This document shows, one piece after another, positions 9,420 through 22,066 of a DNA stretch of 64,000 nucleotides (position 1 is its first letter; each line of letters starts with the position of its first letter). Below the pieces are notes generated by a model. It made no database searches, was not told the DNA's origin, and saw nothing but the letters and a program-made list of their open reading frames with translations. Origin of the DNA: Patiria miniata (lineage: Eukaryota; Echinodermata; Asteroidea; Valvatida; Asterinidae). Made by a program: the position numbers and the translations under genes. The stretch is from the NCBI RefSeq assembly GCF_015706575.1, contig NW_024037076.1, positions 21,580,898-21,644,897 of the forward strand, written 5' to 3'.

Positions 9420-9990
9420 TTATTTACATATAATTTTGGGCAAACTAGAATTATTTATATATAATTTATTTGCAACCTTATTATATATATATAATGTTTG
9501 CACACTTTTTTTATTTATATATAATTTATTTGCAAACTTATTATTTATATATAATTTTTGCACACTTTTTTTATTTATATATAATTTATTTGCAAACTTA
9601 TTATTTATATATAATTTTTGCACACTTTTTTTATTTATATATAATATATTTGCAAACTTATTATTTATATATAATTTTTGCACACTTTTTTATTTATATA
9701 TAATATATTTGCAAACTTATTATTTATATATAATTTTTGCACACTTTTTTTATTTATATATAATTTATTTGTAACCTTTTTATTTATATATAATTTTTGC
9801 CCACTTTATTTATTTATATATAATTTATTTGGTACCTCATTATTTATATATAATTTTTTTGCCCACTTTATTTATTTATATATAATTTATTTGGTACCTC
9901 ATTATTTATATATAATTTTTGGCACGCTTTAATTATTTATTATATAATTTATTTGGTAACTTATTATTTATATATAATTTTGGCACACTT
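9420..9990. repeat. AT-rich tandem array, about 60-bp unit, left arm
   Basis: Units alternate 'atttatatataatttattt' with 'gcaaactta' and 'gcacactttttt'. Later units change to 'ggtacctca' and 'gcccacttta'. About nine to ten units are visible, and the mirror array is at about 12920-13440. Confidence 0.9.
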
Positions 9991-10370
9991 AATTATTTAT
10001 TATATAATGCATTATTTATTATATAATGCATTATTTATTATATAATTCATTATTTATTATATAATGCATTATTTATTATATAATGCATTATTTATTGTAT
10101 AATGCATTATTTATTGTATAATGCATTATTTATTATATAATGCATTATTTATTATATAATTCATTATTTATTAAATAATTCATTATTTATTATATAATTC
10201 ATTATTTATTATATAATTCATTATTTATTATATAATTCATTATTTATTATATAATTCATTATTTATTATATAATTCATTATTTATTAAATAATTCATTAT
10301 TTATTAAATAATTCATTATTTATTATATAATGCATTATTTATTATATAATTCATTATTTATTATATAATT
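9991..10370. repeat. 19-bp AT tandem array, left arm
   Basis: About 20 units of 'ttatttattatataatgca', with 'attca' variants in later units. The mirror array is at about 12600-12920, where 'attca' and 'tgcat' variants occur in mirrored order. Confidence 0.9.
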
Positions 10371-11034
10371 GTGCGCCCGAAGCGAACGAGGCTATGATTT
10401 ATAAATAATGGTTTTCAGCAAACCAGGGAACCAGACTACAGCAAAACCATTATATATTATATAATGGTTTTCTGAGCTAAATAATGAAACTCGCATGCAA
10501 ATTAACTTCACTAGGACACGCCTATGTTTTAAATATTCATATCACATAGCGCACCAAAACACCGCACTTGCTATAAACAAAACACGCAGTATTGTGTATT
10601 TTGGGTATTGTGGGTCTGAATTTTTCTAATTTGCGCCCCGAAAGTATTGGAAATGACTCTCAAATGCTGTAAACTTGCGTATTTCAGGTCAACGATTCTT
10701 AAAAATTACTGAGAAATTAGCTATGCACAACGCTAGCGCTAGCTAGCTACTACGATGGCCATCATGATCTATCCCGCAGTGCTGTCATGTTAACGCTGAT
10801 ATAAGCGCGCTTGAGCTGACACTGCGTGCACCGTGGAGGTGTAGCGGGTATCGGTAACGAACTGGCTGCGCGCGGCAGGAAGTTTCGGGAAAACAAGCTG
10901 CTGCAAGTACAAGCGGTACAATCAGTACGCCCCGAAAATAAACAATAAATACAAATGAATACATCAAAACGGAAAAGGTAAACCACGGAAAACACATAAT
11001 TACACATAATGCCATTAATGGTGTAACCGAGACC

Positions 11035-11145
11035 GAGTTGACTACGACCGAGTTGCTTTCGACTCAACTCAGTCCCAAGTCAACTCGGTCCCAGGTCAAC
11101 TCGGTCCCAACTCGGTCCCAGGTCAACTCGGTCCTATGTCAACTT
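11035..11145. repeat. 'caactcggtccc' minisatellite, left arm
   Basis: Repeated 'gtcaactcggtcccag' units. The right arm carries the complement, 'ggaccgagttgacct', at about 11810-11950. Unit number and spacing differ slightly between arms, one of the few places where the palindrome is imperfect. Confidence 0.8.
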
Positions 11146-11329
11146 GATTGGGAGAAATTGATCTAGCAAGGAACCTTGGACAAAATTCAAATTGTGCCAT
11201 AATAGGGGCTGTGCCTTGTTAGGGTACATCATTAATACACCGTTAAAGTAGTTACGTCATACACCGCTAAGGTCATGCCTTACCGAGGTCACACGTTCCA
11301 CACATACCTGGCCTTACGTAGCTTTAATG

Positions 11330-11620
11330 GTGCCCACTTGTTACTTATTTTTTTTATCCATTAAAAATGGTGACAAAAGACATAGGTTACTTAACAATGT
11401 CATACCTAGTTAAAGCATAGTGCCCACAAAATGACGGCAGATTGTATTCATGGCCTTACATAGCTATATAGCACGGCGCATCAATCCATCACTGAAAAAG
11501 GTAAAAAAAATCACAGCATTTGTAACAATCTGCTATCATTTTGTGGGCACCATACTACTGAGGGCTTTTTTAAAATCATTTTCAACAGATAAAAAAAAAG
11601 TAATAAGTGGGCAACATGTT
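11330..11620. repeat. Centre of the giant palindrome
   Basis: Pairing continues here with lower identity: 'gtgcccacttgttactta' against 'taataagtgggcaac', and 'tgcccacaaaatga' against 'tcattttgtgggca'. About 100 bp around 11,430-11,530 show no clear pairing and would be the loop. Confidence 0.6.
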
Positions 11621-13620
11621 AAAGCTACGTAAGGCCAGGTAGGTGTGGAACGCGTGACCTCGGTAAGGCATGACCTCAGCGGTGTATGACGTAACCACTT
11701 TAAAGGTGTATTAATGATGTACCCTGACAAGGCACAGCCCCCATTATGGCACAATTTGAATTTTGTCCAAGGTTCCTTGCTAGATCAATTTCTCCCAATC
11801 AAGTTGACATAGGACCGAGTTGACCTGGGACCGAGTTGAGCTGGGACCGAGTTGGGACCGAGTTGACCTGGGACCGAGTTGATTTGGGACCGTCGAGTTG
11901 ACTCGAAAGCAACTCGGTATAGCTCCATGGTCCGAGTCAACTCGGTCTCGGTTACACAATTATGTGTAATTATGTATTTTCCGTGGTTTACCTTTTCCGT
12001 TTTGATGTATTCATTTGTATTTATTGTTTATTTTCGGGGCGTACTGATTGTACCGCTTGTACTTGCAGCAGCTTGTTTTCCCGAAACTTCCTGCCGCGCG
12101 CAGCCAGTTCGTTACTGATACCCGCTACACCTCCACGGTGCACGCAGTGTCAGCACAGGCGCGCTTATGGCAGCGTTAACATGACAGCACTGCGGGATAG
12201 ATCATGATGGCCATCGTAGTAGCTAGCTAGCGCTAGCGTTGTGCATAGCTAATTTCTCAGTAATTTTTAAGAATCGTTGACCTGAAATACGCAAGTTTAC
12301 AGAATTTGAGAATCATTTCCAATACTTTCGGGGCGCAAATTAGAAAAATTCAGACCCACAATACCCAAAATATACAATACTGCGTGTTTTGTTTATAGCA
12401 AGTGCGGTGTTTTGGTGCGCTATGTGATATGAATATTTAAAACATAGGCGTGTCCTAGTGAAGTTAATTTGCATGCGAGTTTCATTATTTAGCTCAGAAA
12501 ACCATTATATAATATATAATGGTTTTGCTGTAGTCTGGTTCCCTGGTTTGCTGAAAACCATTATTTATAAATCATAGCCTCGTTCGCTTCGGGCGCACAA
12601 TTATATAATAAATAATGAATTATATAATAAATAATGAATTACATAATAAATAATGAATTATATAATAAATAATGAATTATATAATAAATAATGAATTATA
12701 TAATAAATAACGAATTATATATTAAATAATGCATTATATAATAAATAATGCATTATATAATAAATAATGCATTATATAATAAATAATGCATTATATAATA
12801 AATAATGCATTATATAATAAATAATGCATTATATAATAAATAATGCATTATATAATAAATAATGAATTATATAATAAATAATGCATTATATAATAAATAA
12901 TGCATTATATAATAAATAATTAAAGTGTGCAAAAATTATATATAAATAATAAGTTACCAAATAAATTATATAATAAATAATTAAAGCGTGCCAAAAATTA
13001 TATATAAATAATTAGGTACCAAATAAATTATATATAAATAAATAAAGTGGGCAAACAATTATATATAAATAATGAGGTACCAAATAAATTATATATAAAT
13101 AAATAAAGTGGGCAAAAATTATATATAAATAAAAAGGTTACAAATAAATTATATATAAATAAAAAAAGTGTGCAAAAATTATATATAAATAATAAGTTTG
13201 CAAATAAATTATATATAAATAAAAAAAGTGTGCAAAAATTATATATAAATAATAAGTTTGCAAATAAATTATATATAAATAAAAAAAGTGTGCAAAAATT
13301 ATATATAAATAATAAGTTTGCAAATAAATTATATATAAGTAAAAAAAGTGTGCAAAAATTATATATATATAATAAGGTTGCAAATAAATTATATATAAAT
13401 AATTCTAGTTTGCCCAAAATTATATGTAAATAATTAGGTTGCAAAAAAAATTATATATCAATAATGCAGTGGCAAATAAATTTATTTACATATAATGCAA
13501 ACTGCCAAACAATTATTTACATATAATTGCCCGGGAAACTGAATTATATAATAAATAATGAATTATATATAAATAATTTTGTTAAATAATTTATTTACAC
13601 ATGGCGCCTCATACGTGCTT

Positions 13621-15264
13621 TGCACGTAACGTCACGTACGAAGAAAAAAATTGTGATTCAAAAGTCGCGATGCCTGTACGATATGGATTATGTCAGCCGC
13701 GTTTTTCGCTAAAAAAAACCTGTATCTGTGGTTGTAAAGGCACGAAAGGGGTACGTACATTTAATACAAATCTTTGCTAATTAACACAACGTCCAAACGT
13801 TGTGTTTGAAAGGATTGATTCTTCAAAATCACAACTTTTAACAGTTTAAAGATGGCGTCGGCACATAAAACGGATAAACTGCAGCCCTAATTACAATGTG
13901 CCGTATTTTGGCACATTTAAATTACACAATTCCAGGGGTTACGATCGCGCAAGGCATGATGGGAAACAACATGGCGCTGCAAGATCGTACCCACGGGGCA
14001 CGAGGTTGGTTTCGAATAGGACCTGGCGGTCTATGTGTTTATATGTCTATGCGCCCATGGGACGTCGTTGCTATGTAAAAGGGCGCCCTCTCTTGGCGCA
14101 CGGACCCCATATTGCGCTATGGATCAATAAATTATTGTAAAGTCTCGGCGCCAGCTCTAGTAATTTTTTTTTTCAGCCAGACGATTGAGACACCATGGCC
14201 TAAAAAACCGTCAGTTTGGATCTACCTGGTTCGGTGGGTTTTTCCCAGGATATTCTTCTGGGGTTTTCCACCCACCTATAAAAATGTAATTTCTTCTCAC
14301 TGTCTTCTCTCTACAGGTTTCTTCATGCTTTCGTAACTACAATGACCATGGCACTTCTTAGGAAAACTTGGCTTTATTACCACAAATAAATAAATTTATA
14401 AATAAATACATCAATATTTACTCCAAAATGAAAATGTTAAACCACACTCTTTTACACGCAGTTCACCCCCCCCCTCCCCAATGAAATGTGTAAGCGCAAT
14501 CCATCAAATCTTGTACTTGTCAAAAGTAAGATACATGCAGTATGCTGCATTCAGTGGAACTTGTCGTCTTCACAGTGTAATATTTTCATCTGTTTTACAT
14601 GAGATACGAAGGAAGATTAATGCGAGTCTGTTCTAAACGTGTCGTGACAGGGCTTTTGGCATCCAAGCTCATTTCTTAATGGATGAAGATGTCTCCAAGG
14701 AGTCTCTGTCACACACAAAATCCCACACGGATCAAAAGGTAACACTCACAAACCAGCCACCATCTACTCTATGATTTATACTGCTTTTTTTGCATTTTAG
14801 ACCATTAGGACAACTATGCCTTGACCGTGATGGAGGTTCTAATGCACTTCATCTCATGGAAAAATCTTGCGAGGAGATTTACTTTTCAAATATTGCTAGG
14901 AACTGAGTGATATTTTGGACACGATCTTTTGCAAGCAAAATATGTGCCAATTTTTATACCGCAGCATCCTTTTTGAAGATCATTTTTCAACATTTTCTCG
15001 TAATTTACACATCAAAACATAAACTTACTGTTCCAACTTCATTGTGACATTGTGACATTGTGACGAAGTTTTCACCTTTTCTCGAGATAAATTGAAATCG
15101 ACCGCATCGATGGAAATAAATGCCAAACATTAAATGTAACCTTTGCTGTTAGTCTGTTTCACCGGTCTTGCTAACAGAGAGATAAACCAATCCAGCAGGA
15201 TCTTGGCTCCATATCACTCGCTGAACCTATTGGATGAATTGATTAGACATCACACTGGGTATAC
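13621..15264. other. Unassigned sequence
   Basis: The part at 13850-14110 is less AT-rich and includes 'gcaaggcatgatgggaa' and 'caacatggcgctgcaag', which look promoter-like. No first exon follows that I can support. A 'tttttttttcag' at about 14165 and 'cttctctctacag' at about 14315 resemble splice acceptors, but the frames behind them are short. A small direct repeat 'cattgtga' lies at 15043-15063. Confidence 0.35.
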
Positions 15265-15535
15265 GAAGCAGTTTTAAAACAGAACGTATTTTGAAACATC
15301 GACTGAAATTTTACAGACCGAACATCCTGACGACTCGAATGCTTTTCAAAACCGAATGAAATTTTACCAACCTAACATGTTTTTACGATTCGAATGAGTT
15401 TTAAAACAGAACGAGTTTTGAAACATCGAATATTTTACCACCCGAATGCATTTCCCAAAACCGAATGAATTGTACCAACTTATAACACATCTTTATGAAT
15501 CGAATGCATTTTTGTGTCATAAAGCATCCGTCGGT
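15265..15535. repeat. Degenerate tandem repeat
   Basis: Two to three units of about 115 bp contain 'gttttaaaacagaacg', 'ttttgaaacatcga', 'cgaatgcatttt' and 'aaaaccgaatgaa'. Related words ('aaaaagcattcgaatcg') resume at 17771-17825, on the far side of the LINE, so the LINE probably inserted into this repeat. Confidence 0.5.
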
Positions 15536-15544
15536 TTTGAGCAT

Positions 15545-17775
15545 TCAATTCAATTCAATTTTAATTCAAGAAGACATTTATTTAGAGAAATACATCAATA
15601 AATAAAAGAAATATGGTACATTGCAAGATAAAAAAAATTCAATAAGTATGTCACACACAGAATAATTAAAGACGCTTTGAACAAATGATAAACTAACTTT
15701 GGTTTATGTACAAGAGAATAGGGAGTATGGGGCTGTTTAAGTAAGCCGAGGCTTGTAAGAAAGCCCTTACAGACAACAATAACAACAGAAAAACAACATT
15801 ATAACGAAATATGGACGAGACAGACAAAACAAACGTGACACGACGAAAACTTACGGCAAAAAAATACAAAGCAGGAATGCAAAAATATTTAAAGTACAAA
15901 ATGATATGAAAGTACATAATGAATAAATAATTGGAAGAACGATGATTAATAGAGAGAAGGAGCTACAATAAGAATGATGAAAATGCATGGAAATCAGGTT
16001 GGGAAGTATGCTACATATACGAGGAGAGGAGGAATTTCTTGTGCATGTACAATGATTTAAATCGCCCCACGGGCAGGCCCGGATTAAGTGTTTCGTAGGC
16101 CCTAGGCGCCAGTGTTCCGTAGGCCCTATTCCGCCCTAGGCACCGGCACTGGCCAAACTGGTATCGGTCCTAGCTCTGAAAGCCTGTTGGCACCAAGGGT
16201 GTCAATCGCTTCTCAAAAGTGGGGGATGATACATACATATCTTGACCTATATCAGAACTAATGCGAGTGCGAAACCTAAACGGCGTGGGGTTGGGGGCCC
16301 GCTTGAGGGCCCCGGGGGAAATGGATTCTAGACGCTCTGTGGTGTGATCTGAGGCAGTGTCTGACTACTGGCAAGGTTTTAGCAAAAGGTCATCATTTAA
16401 ACATCACATTCGAGTCAGGAGTAAGCTATTCTGAGCCATGGAATCAAATGTAGGCTACATATTTTTATTCAGAAGGAAAATAGGGTTTTTTTTGGGGGGG
16501 GGAACGACATGCCCGGCGTTCCCCATCGCCTGATCGACGCAGTTTGTGTAATCGAAAATTCTGAGAGAGACCTAAAACTTTTTAAAAAGTTATGTGTATT
16601 GTGTGTGTGGGTGTGTGTGGGTGGGTAGGCCAATGTGTTTTATGGCAAACTGCGGTATTTTCGTAGGCCCCCCATTTTTCGTAGGCCCTAGGCACAGTGC
16701 CTACCCGTGCCTATTGGGTAATCTGGGCCTGCCCACGGGAGACAGTGTTCTAATGCTGGGATCAATAGTATTCCATAATCGGGGACGTACCGAAGAGTGT
16801 TAAGGGAGTAAAGAGTGTGAGTGAATGCAATGTATAGGCTACTGCTTGATCTAGTAAAGTGACTGTGGGTGTTTTGTACAGAAGAAAAGAAAGACGAAAA
16901 TGTTATGGGGAGAAGATTGTTGGTGAATTTGTACATGAATATCGCAGTGAGAAAATTAATAATATCAGCAAAAGTAAAAAAGTAAGGGTGCTCAACTGTG
17001 CGAATAGGTGTGAACAGTGTAAAAAGTAACAGAGATATGGAGTAGTGTATGTCGTTGATATTATTATAAAAACAGTAGAGGACCAAGAATTGATCCCTGA
17101 AGAACACCACAGTCTATATTAAGGCGATCAGAATTGTACCCTTTGATGGGAGTGAACTGGCATCTATTGGAGAGATAATCAACAAACCATTAATAAGGAA
17201 TACCCCTAATACCATAAAGATCCAGCATCGATAAGAAAACAGAGTGATCGATGGTATCAAACGCTTTTGAAAGATCGATGAAGATGCCGATAGTGTGACT
17301 TTCTTTTCAAGAGCATTGGTGATTATTATCGACCAGTTCAATGAGCGCCACATCAGTGAAATGTTTAGACCTAAAGCCAAACTGATGATCGGAGAGGATA
17401 TGGAAATGAGAAATGACATGAGAAAGTCGATTATAAACGAGCCTCTCAAGGGGTTTAGAAAAGCAGGGGAGAATAGAAATAGGTCGGTATTGATTGATGT
17501 GATGTTTATCGCCGTTTCTGAAAACAGGAATGATTTTAGCAACCTTGAGATTAAGAGGGACAGATCCAGATATGAAAGAGAGGTTGAAGATGTAGACAAG
17601 AGGCTCAGCAGTAGAAGGCAGCTGCAGGACATGTTTAATCACCGTGCAACTTATACCATCGAAGCCACAGCTACTCCCGTTCTTCATTTTTCTTCCTATC
17701 TGAGATATCAGTTGGATTGAGGAAAAAGGAAGAGGCGTTGGGATGAGACATCCGATATCTCATTTTATCCGAAGT
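15545..17775 (-). mobile_element. CR1/L2-like LINE remnant, 5'-truncated and internally deleted
   Basis: The minus strand at 17307-17687 encodes a non-LTR reverse transcriptase segment: 'SCGFDGISCTVIK', 'NLKVAKIIPVFRNGDK', 'NQYRPISILPCFSKPLERL' and 'SDHQFGFRSKHFTDVAL'. After a frameshift near 17310, '[17 protein letters not shown]' and 'GVLQGSILGPLLF' follow. The catalytic YADD region is missing: the sequence jumps from 'NDIHYS' to the C-terminal domain ('IFMYKFTNNLLP', 'LNTLRYVPDYGILL'). The 3' end at about 15545 carries a short 'aattg' tandem tail, as in CR1/L2-type elements. A hAT-like element (16074-16731) interrupts the 3' part. Confidence 0.85.
16074..16731. mobile_element. hAT-like non-autonomous element inside the LINE
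   Basis: The ends are inverted repeats, 'caggcccggattaag' on the left and 'taatctgggcctg' on the right. The 8-bp duplication 'cccacggg' flanks it at 16066-16073 and 16732-16739. 'cgtaggccctaggc' words recur near both ends as subterminal repeats. There is no transposase. The CAGG termini and 8-bp duplication place it with hAT elements. It is younger than the LINE copy it interrupts. Confidence 0.85.
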
Positions 17776-20700
17776 GAAAAAGCATTCGAATCGAAAAAAA
17801 AACATTCGATCTGAAAAAGCACTCAATCTTTTTGACCGTGTTCGGCCCGATTTCGGCCAGTACCCGAGGTATACCCAAGTCATGAGTAGTCTCCGCTCCA
17901 GAACGGCGATAAAACCTTACTCCCATATGATATAATAGTGAGTACTTCAACCAAACTAGTTATACGATGGAATTTGCGTCAGGGATATGTGAATGCAATA
18001 CTGTATACTCAGTGTTATTCGAGGGCTTGATAGAAAACAAAGCACACCACGGGGAGATACAACTTCAATGTTCCAACAATATTAGGTTTCAAAATATTAA
18101 CACGAAATATAAAAGTGATAAACATCATTATTCCGATATTATGGAAAACCCCACAAAGTGTCTTGAAAGATTGTCACTGCCACATATATATTAACGTGGA
18201 CGCTTTCTTTTAAGCATTCGAAACTAGCCCCATCCACCCATCCAATAGGCCTATATTACGCTTGATATGAGTAATTTATATTGCGCCAAGGTTCAGCCAA
18301 CAATAACGCAAGGGCCAACGTGTTCTATGAATAGTTCATGTTCAATGTTGTACTGTGTAACTGGGTGCAATCTAATACAGATTACTGTTCGCCTGTTAGG
18401 TCACGTCGAAATAATCAGCTATCATGTCATGGAGCTTAGTATTGCCAGTGCACGCTGGTGCTAGTCGGAAGCGCTTAAAGCATGCAACAATGAATTGATC
18501 CAAAAGTGCATTGCACCCGACCTATACACTATAGACTATACACTATAGCTAAAAGAAGAGAAAGACAAAACATGACTGGCACAGATATCCAAAACGTACA
18601 CCTGTAAGCAACTCCCCTTTTTGGATTTTGTACTTTTAAATTTTAACAAGAAAATAAAAAATCTTCTGCAAACACGTGAAAGAAAGCTGTGAAAGCGACG
18701 CCCTCAAAATACAGGCCAAGGGATGCACAGCCGATAGTTTCAAAGTTTTCCGTATCCAAAACAAAACACCCTAAGTATGCATATCTATTTTCGCTATACG
18801 TAAAACCACCTTAAATTATACATGTATCGTCAAACATAACTTGTCATTTTATTAAATTACAACTCACGAATGTTTAGGGTGGCATACAACGTGAGGGAGA
18901 GTCATGTTACTGACTTTATAATTCAAATAGGATCCGTATACCATCTTATCGTTTCCTACTTTCAAAAGTTAGAATGGGAGCCGTACCATTTCGTTCACCT
19001 TTTCATTTTATATAAAGAGGAATTTACAAAATAAAGAACCCAACCAAGATACTATACAAGCGTGTGTGTCTGATGGAAAAATGAAAAATGGTCAAATAAT
19101 AAACAGAGCAACAGATCTGGGAAAGTCCCAATGCGGAAAATACCCTGGGACGTTCTCAAATATTTCCAGAGAATACTTTGTCTTTGAGTCATAATAATTG
19201 GACAACAGAGCGAGCAGACGCATGCAGCATACAAGCATGAATACGCACTTGTTTATCTGACTATATGTCCGTTGCGAAACGACGTCATTCTTTCTGACTT
19301 TGAAAACCGTAATTGTCAATTGAACAAAAAACGAAAAAGCCGCCAATACATCTAATTATAAATATAGAAGTGTGAAACACGTCACGAGTATTTTAGCAAA
19401 TTTGCAAATGCAAATGTATCGCATCAGTTTGCCCAGCTGTGACGGGCGGGCAAACAAGTTGATTCCCCCATAGTCTCTTCACACGGAGGGCAGGTGACGT
19501 GCCAAGGTGCCATCTAATCATTTATGAATTGTATGAAATGCTATCGTCCGTCAATTAAGTTCTGACAACGGAAGAGAGAAAAGCCAATTAGGGTTCAACA
19601 TTTTCGAGATGACAAGATTACCAATACTTTTTAAAATATATATTAAAAATGTTCTCTTATCGGATGAATTACGAATTGTTTTTGCAATTGCTACTTGCCT
19701 CTTTCGGATATGCATTTGCGCTTATTATGAAATATTTGTTTAACACGTGACTCTTTTATGAACGTTTAAATCTTCGAAGAATTTATTTGTCGTATACTTT
19801 TTACAGTTCGATAGCCGAGCGAGGCGTAAACAATGAAAACCACTAAGAAATCCTGTTTCTATTAAAAAAAAATTTAAAAATCATTGTGGAACCATGTTCC
19901 TCAGTTGCTTTTCCTGAAGTCAGCAAGCACAGGGACCTAAGTCCTTTGCGCCTTATACCTTTATGAATTGGGGTTATTTGGCTTCTTTTCAGTTCAAAGT
20001 TTGACATTTACGACGTTTCAACATTGCCAGTAGTTTTACACACACAAAAATTATTTTAGACGGGGAAGTACGAAACTTATTGCAAATATATTTTCCTGCT
20101 TGAAAAAACATATGGTTTCCAAAAGAAATAAAAATAGGAAACAGTTCGAACTGCACTTTTATATTCAAACGAAGATGATTTATTCCAACGTGGCTTGATT
20201 AAAGAACTTTTAAACTGGGACAGTCAATGAATTTTGTCTGTTATTTCTCCTAAAAAACAACGTGATGTATCAGGTCCTTTGCGCCAGCTAGGACAACACT
20301 TTTTACCAAAGATGAATTCATATTTAAAAAGAAAGTAGGCATATTACAGACTACTTGAACTCAAACTGCAAGAGGAATGACATCCTCATGTAGGCCTACG
20401 GATGTATTAAGTTGTATTATGTTGTGCTGTATTGTCTTGTGTTTTGTTTGAACTTGCGATCAAAACTGAATAAAGGATCTTCATTTTACGAGATCATTGA
20501 ACGATTTTTTTTGCAAATCATATAAGAAGGTGAAACTTTTGAACCAGATTATGTAAGTGAGACCGTAAGGTAGCACGTCAGCTATTCGACGACTTCCGGC
20601 AGGTGATGTTTTGCTAAAACGTCTTACAATAATTGCAGAAAAACTAACACAGAATGCCCACGTTAGTCTATGACACCTGTTACAATTTCCGATAACCACT

Positions 20701-21529
20701 TTTTCCGCTGTCAGTGTTTTAAAAATGCATGCCAAATCAATGACGTTGGGTGTGGAACACGGTACTAAGACAAACACATTAGGAGACACTGTACTTTGAG
20801 TGACACACTCTTTTCGATTAAAAGCGAGGAGAAAAAAGAAAAGTGATGAACTATATAGGTTTCCCTTTAATTAAGTATTATATGCCTACTCTTTGTTGCG
20901 CAAACCACGCGCCTGCACCAACGCTTGATACGAGGCATTCACCGTAGGGCAAGGAATGAGTTGGACCTCAATACGACGGGGAAAAAATCACCGATAAAAG
21001 AACCTCAAACAACCTTGTACATTACTAAATTTACTTACGGTACGCAAATTATGTTGTGTAGGCCCTGTAGCTACGTCTCAGCCAGTAATCTAGCAGATCA
21101 TTCTTATTCCATTAAACTGTTCATCGTGACATATCGAAAATGGAAATGCATTTCCGCTATGTCCGGATAAGCAAATTTATTCATTTTACCGCAAACGCAT
21201 TTCCACAATAACGGATTTTATTTTCAAAAGCTTTGAATCGGGTTTCGGATATGATTATCCTCTACACTCTACACAAATATAAACGCCGGTAAAAATCCAG
21301 GTTTAAACAATTACAGAAACAATGTGAGATAATTTTTTTTTTAAGTTTTCGTCCAAAGGATAGGCCTTACCAATGGATAACTTTTGTAAAATGGAGGACA
21401 CTTTGAAAACTCATGCGTACTTCATTTTGTACCGAACGCACGTATTTCGAAAAAGACATTCAGACTCATTTTTTTTTAAATGAAATGTCTTATGGAATAT
21501 TTTCACAGCGTTTTTAAAACTCTTGTCCT
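17776..21529. other. Unassigned 3.75-kb stretch
   Basis: AT-rich, apparently unique sequence. Open frames of 60-102 codons occur on both strands (for example 20481-20789 minus and 20925-21170 plus) but show no domain, and none has paired splice sites I trust. This may be intronic or intergenic. Confidence 0.35.
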
Positions 21530-21882
21530 TAGGCCAAAACAAAAATATTCGGTCTCTGGTCAGACCAAAGTTCCGGAATTTTGCTCTTTTTTTTTTCTTC
21601 AAGCTTGAATTGTACAGACAAGGTGGGTACTATTTTGCTTTTTTGGTGTCCTCATGTACATTGGTGTCCTCCATAATTTGCCTTGGTGCTTTCGATCATT
21701 TGCCTTGGTGCAATTTCCCATTCCTTGGTGCTCTTTGGTAAAAAAAAAATTGAGGAGGTGCGGAAATAGAGGGCGCTGTTGGAGCTACCGCGGAACATTT
21801 TGGAAAAAAAAAGATCGACGCGCATGATTAAAATCGACGCGCGCGCTGACCAGAGACCGACTTATTATTTTTTTGGGCCTTA
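21530..21882. mobile_element. Non-autonomous TIR element with 'cggtctctggtcag' ends
   Basis: 'cggtctctggtcag' at 21549 recurs inverted at about 21845-21860. The inverted repeat seems to extend outward through 'aggccaaaacaaaaat' and its complement. The interior has a degenerate repeat of 'ccttggtgc' and 'ggtgtcctc' words (21650-21735). No coding sequence and no clear target duplication. Confidence 0.6.
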
Positions 21883-21894
21883 AATTCATATTGT

Positions 21895-22060
21895 GAAAAA
21901 CAAACAAAAGTGTTTGATCGCTGTTTGCTTCTGTTTGATTTTTTTTCTGCCTCGGTAAATAATATGGCAGGCAGACATTAACTTTTTGAGCCGCATTTGT
22001 GGTGCTGCAAATAATGGCTACTCACAAGTAGAAACAGTATCAGCAGACTTCAATTTGGAG
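21895..22060. repeat. Dispersed repeat, 'tgctgcctcagcaaataat' family
   Basis: The order 'gtgtttgatcgctgtttgc', 'gcctcggtaaataatatgg', 'cgcatttgtggtgctgca' and 'agacttcaatttggag' recurs at 37420-37570 and, in part, at 38515-38570. The copies are diverged and non-coding. Confidence 0.65.
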
Positions 22061-22066
22061 TTTTAC

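Larger units (their letters stand above)
9252..13612. mobile_element. Giant 4.36-kb foldback element (near-perfect palindrome)
   Basis: The sequence reads almost the same on both strands around a centre near 11,480. The outer ends are exact inverted repeats, 'atgaggcgccatgtgtaa' and 'ttacacatggcgcctcat'. Flanking 8-mers are 'gcgtgctt' (9244-9251) and 'acgtgctt' (13613-13620), seven of eight identical, which fits an 8-bp target duplication. Each arm holds, from outside in, an AT-rich array of about 58-60-bp units, an array of 19-bp units, about 650 bp of mixed sequence, and a 'caactcggtccc' minisatellite. Arm identity is very high (about 98% over the part I compared, 10441-10690 against its mate). 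The centre of roughly 100-200 bp is unpaired. No transposase is present; open frames rich in 'LFIYN' are translations of the arrays. Confidence 0.9.

Noticed and set aside
9409-9932. Open frames rich in 'LFIYNLFANLLF' (also 13028-13444).
   Set aside because: They are translations of AT tandem arrays, open in several frames and on both strands.
10762-11067. 100-codon frame mirrored at 11962-12207 as a conserved gene.
   Set aside because: Its conservation is explained by the palindrome, and no homologue is recognisable.
14112-14336. Exon after the 'tttttttttcag' acceptor-like site.
   Set aside because: The frames behind it contain early stops or low-complexity hydrophobic runs, and no donor pairs with it.
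17295-17720. 141-codon plus-strand frame.
   Set aside because: Antisense shadow of the LINE reverse transcriptase.
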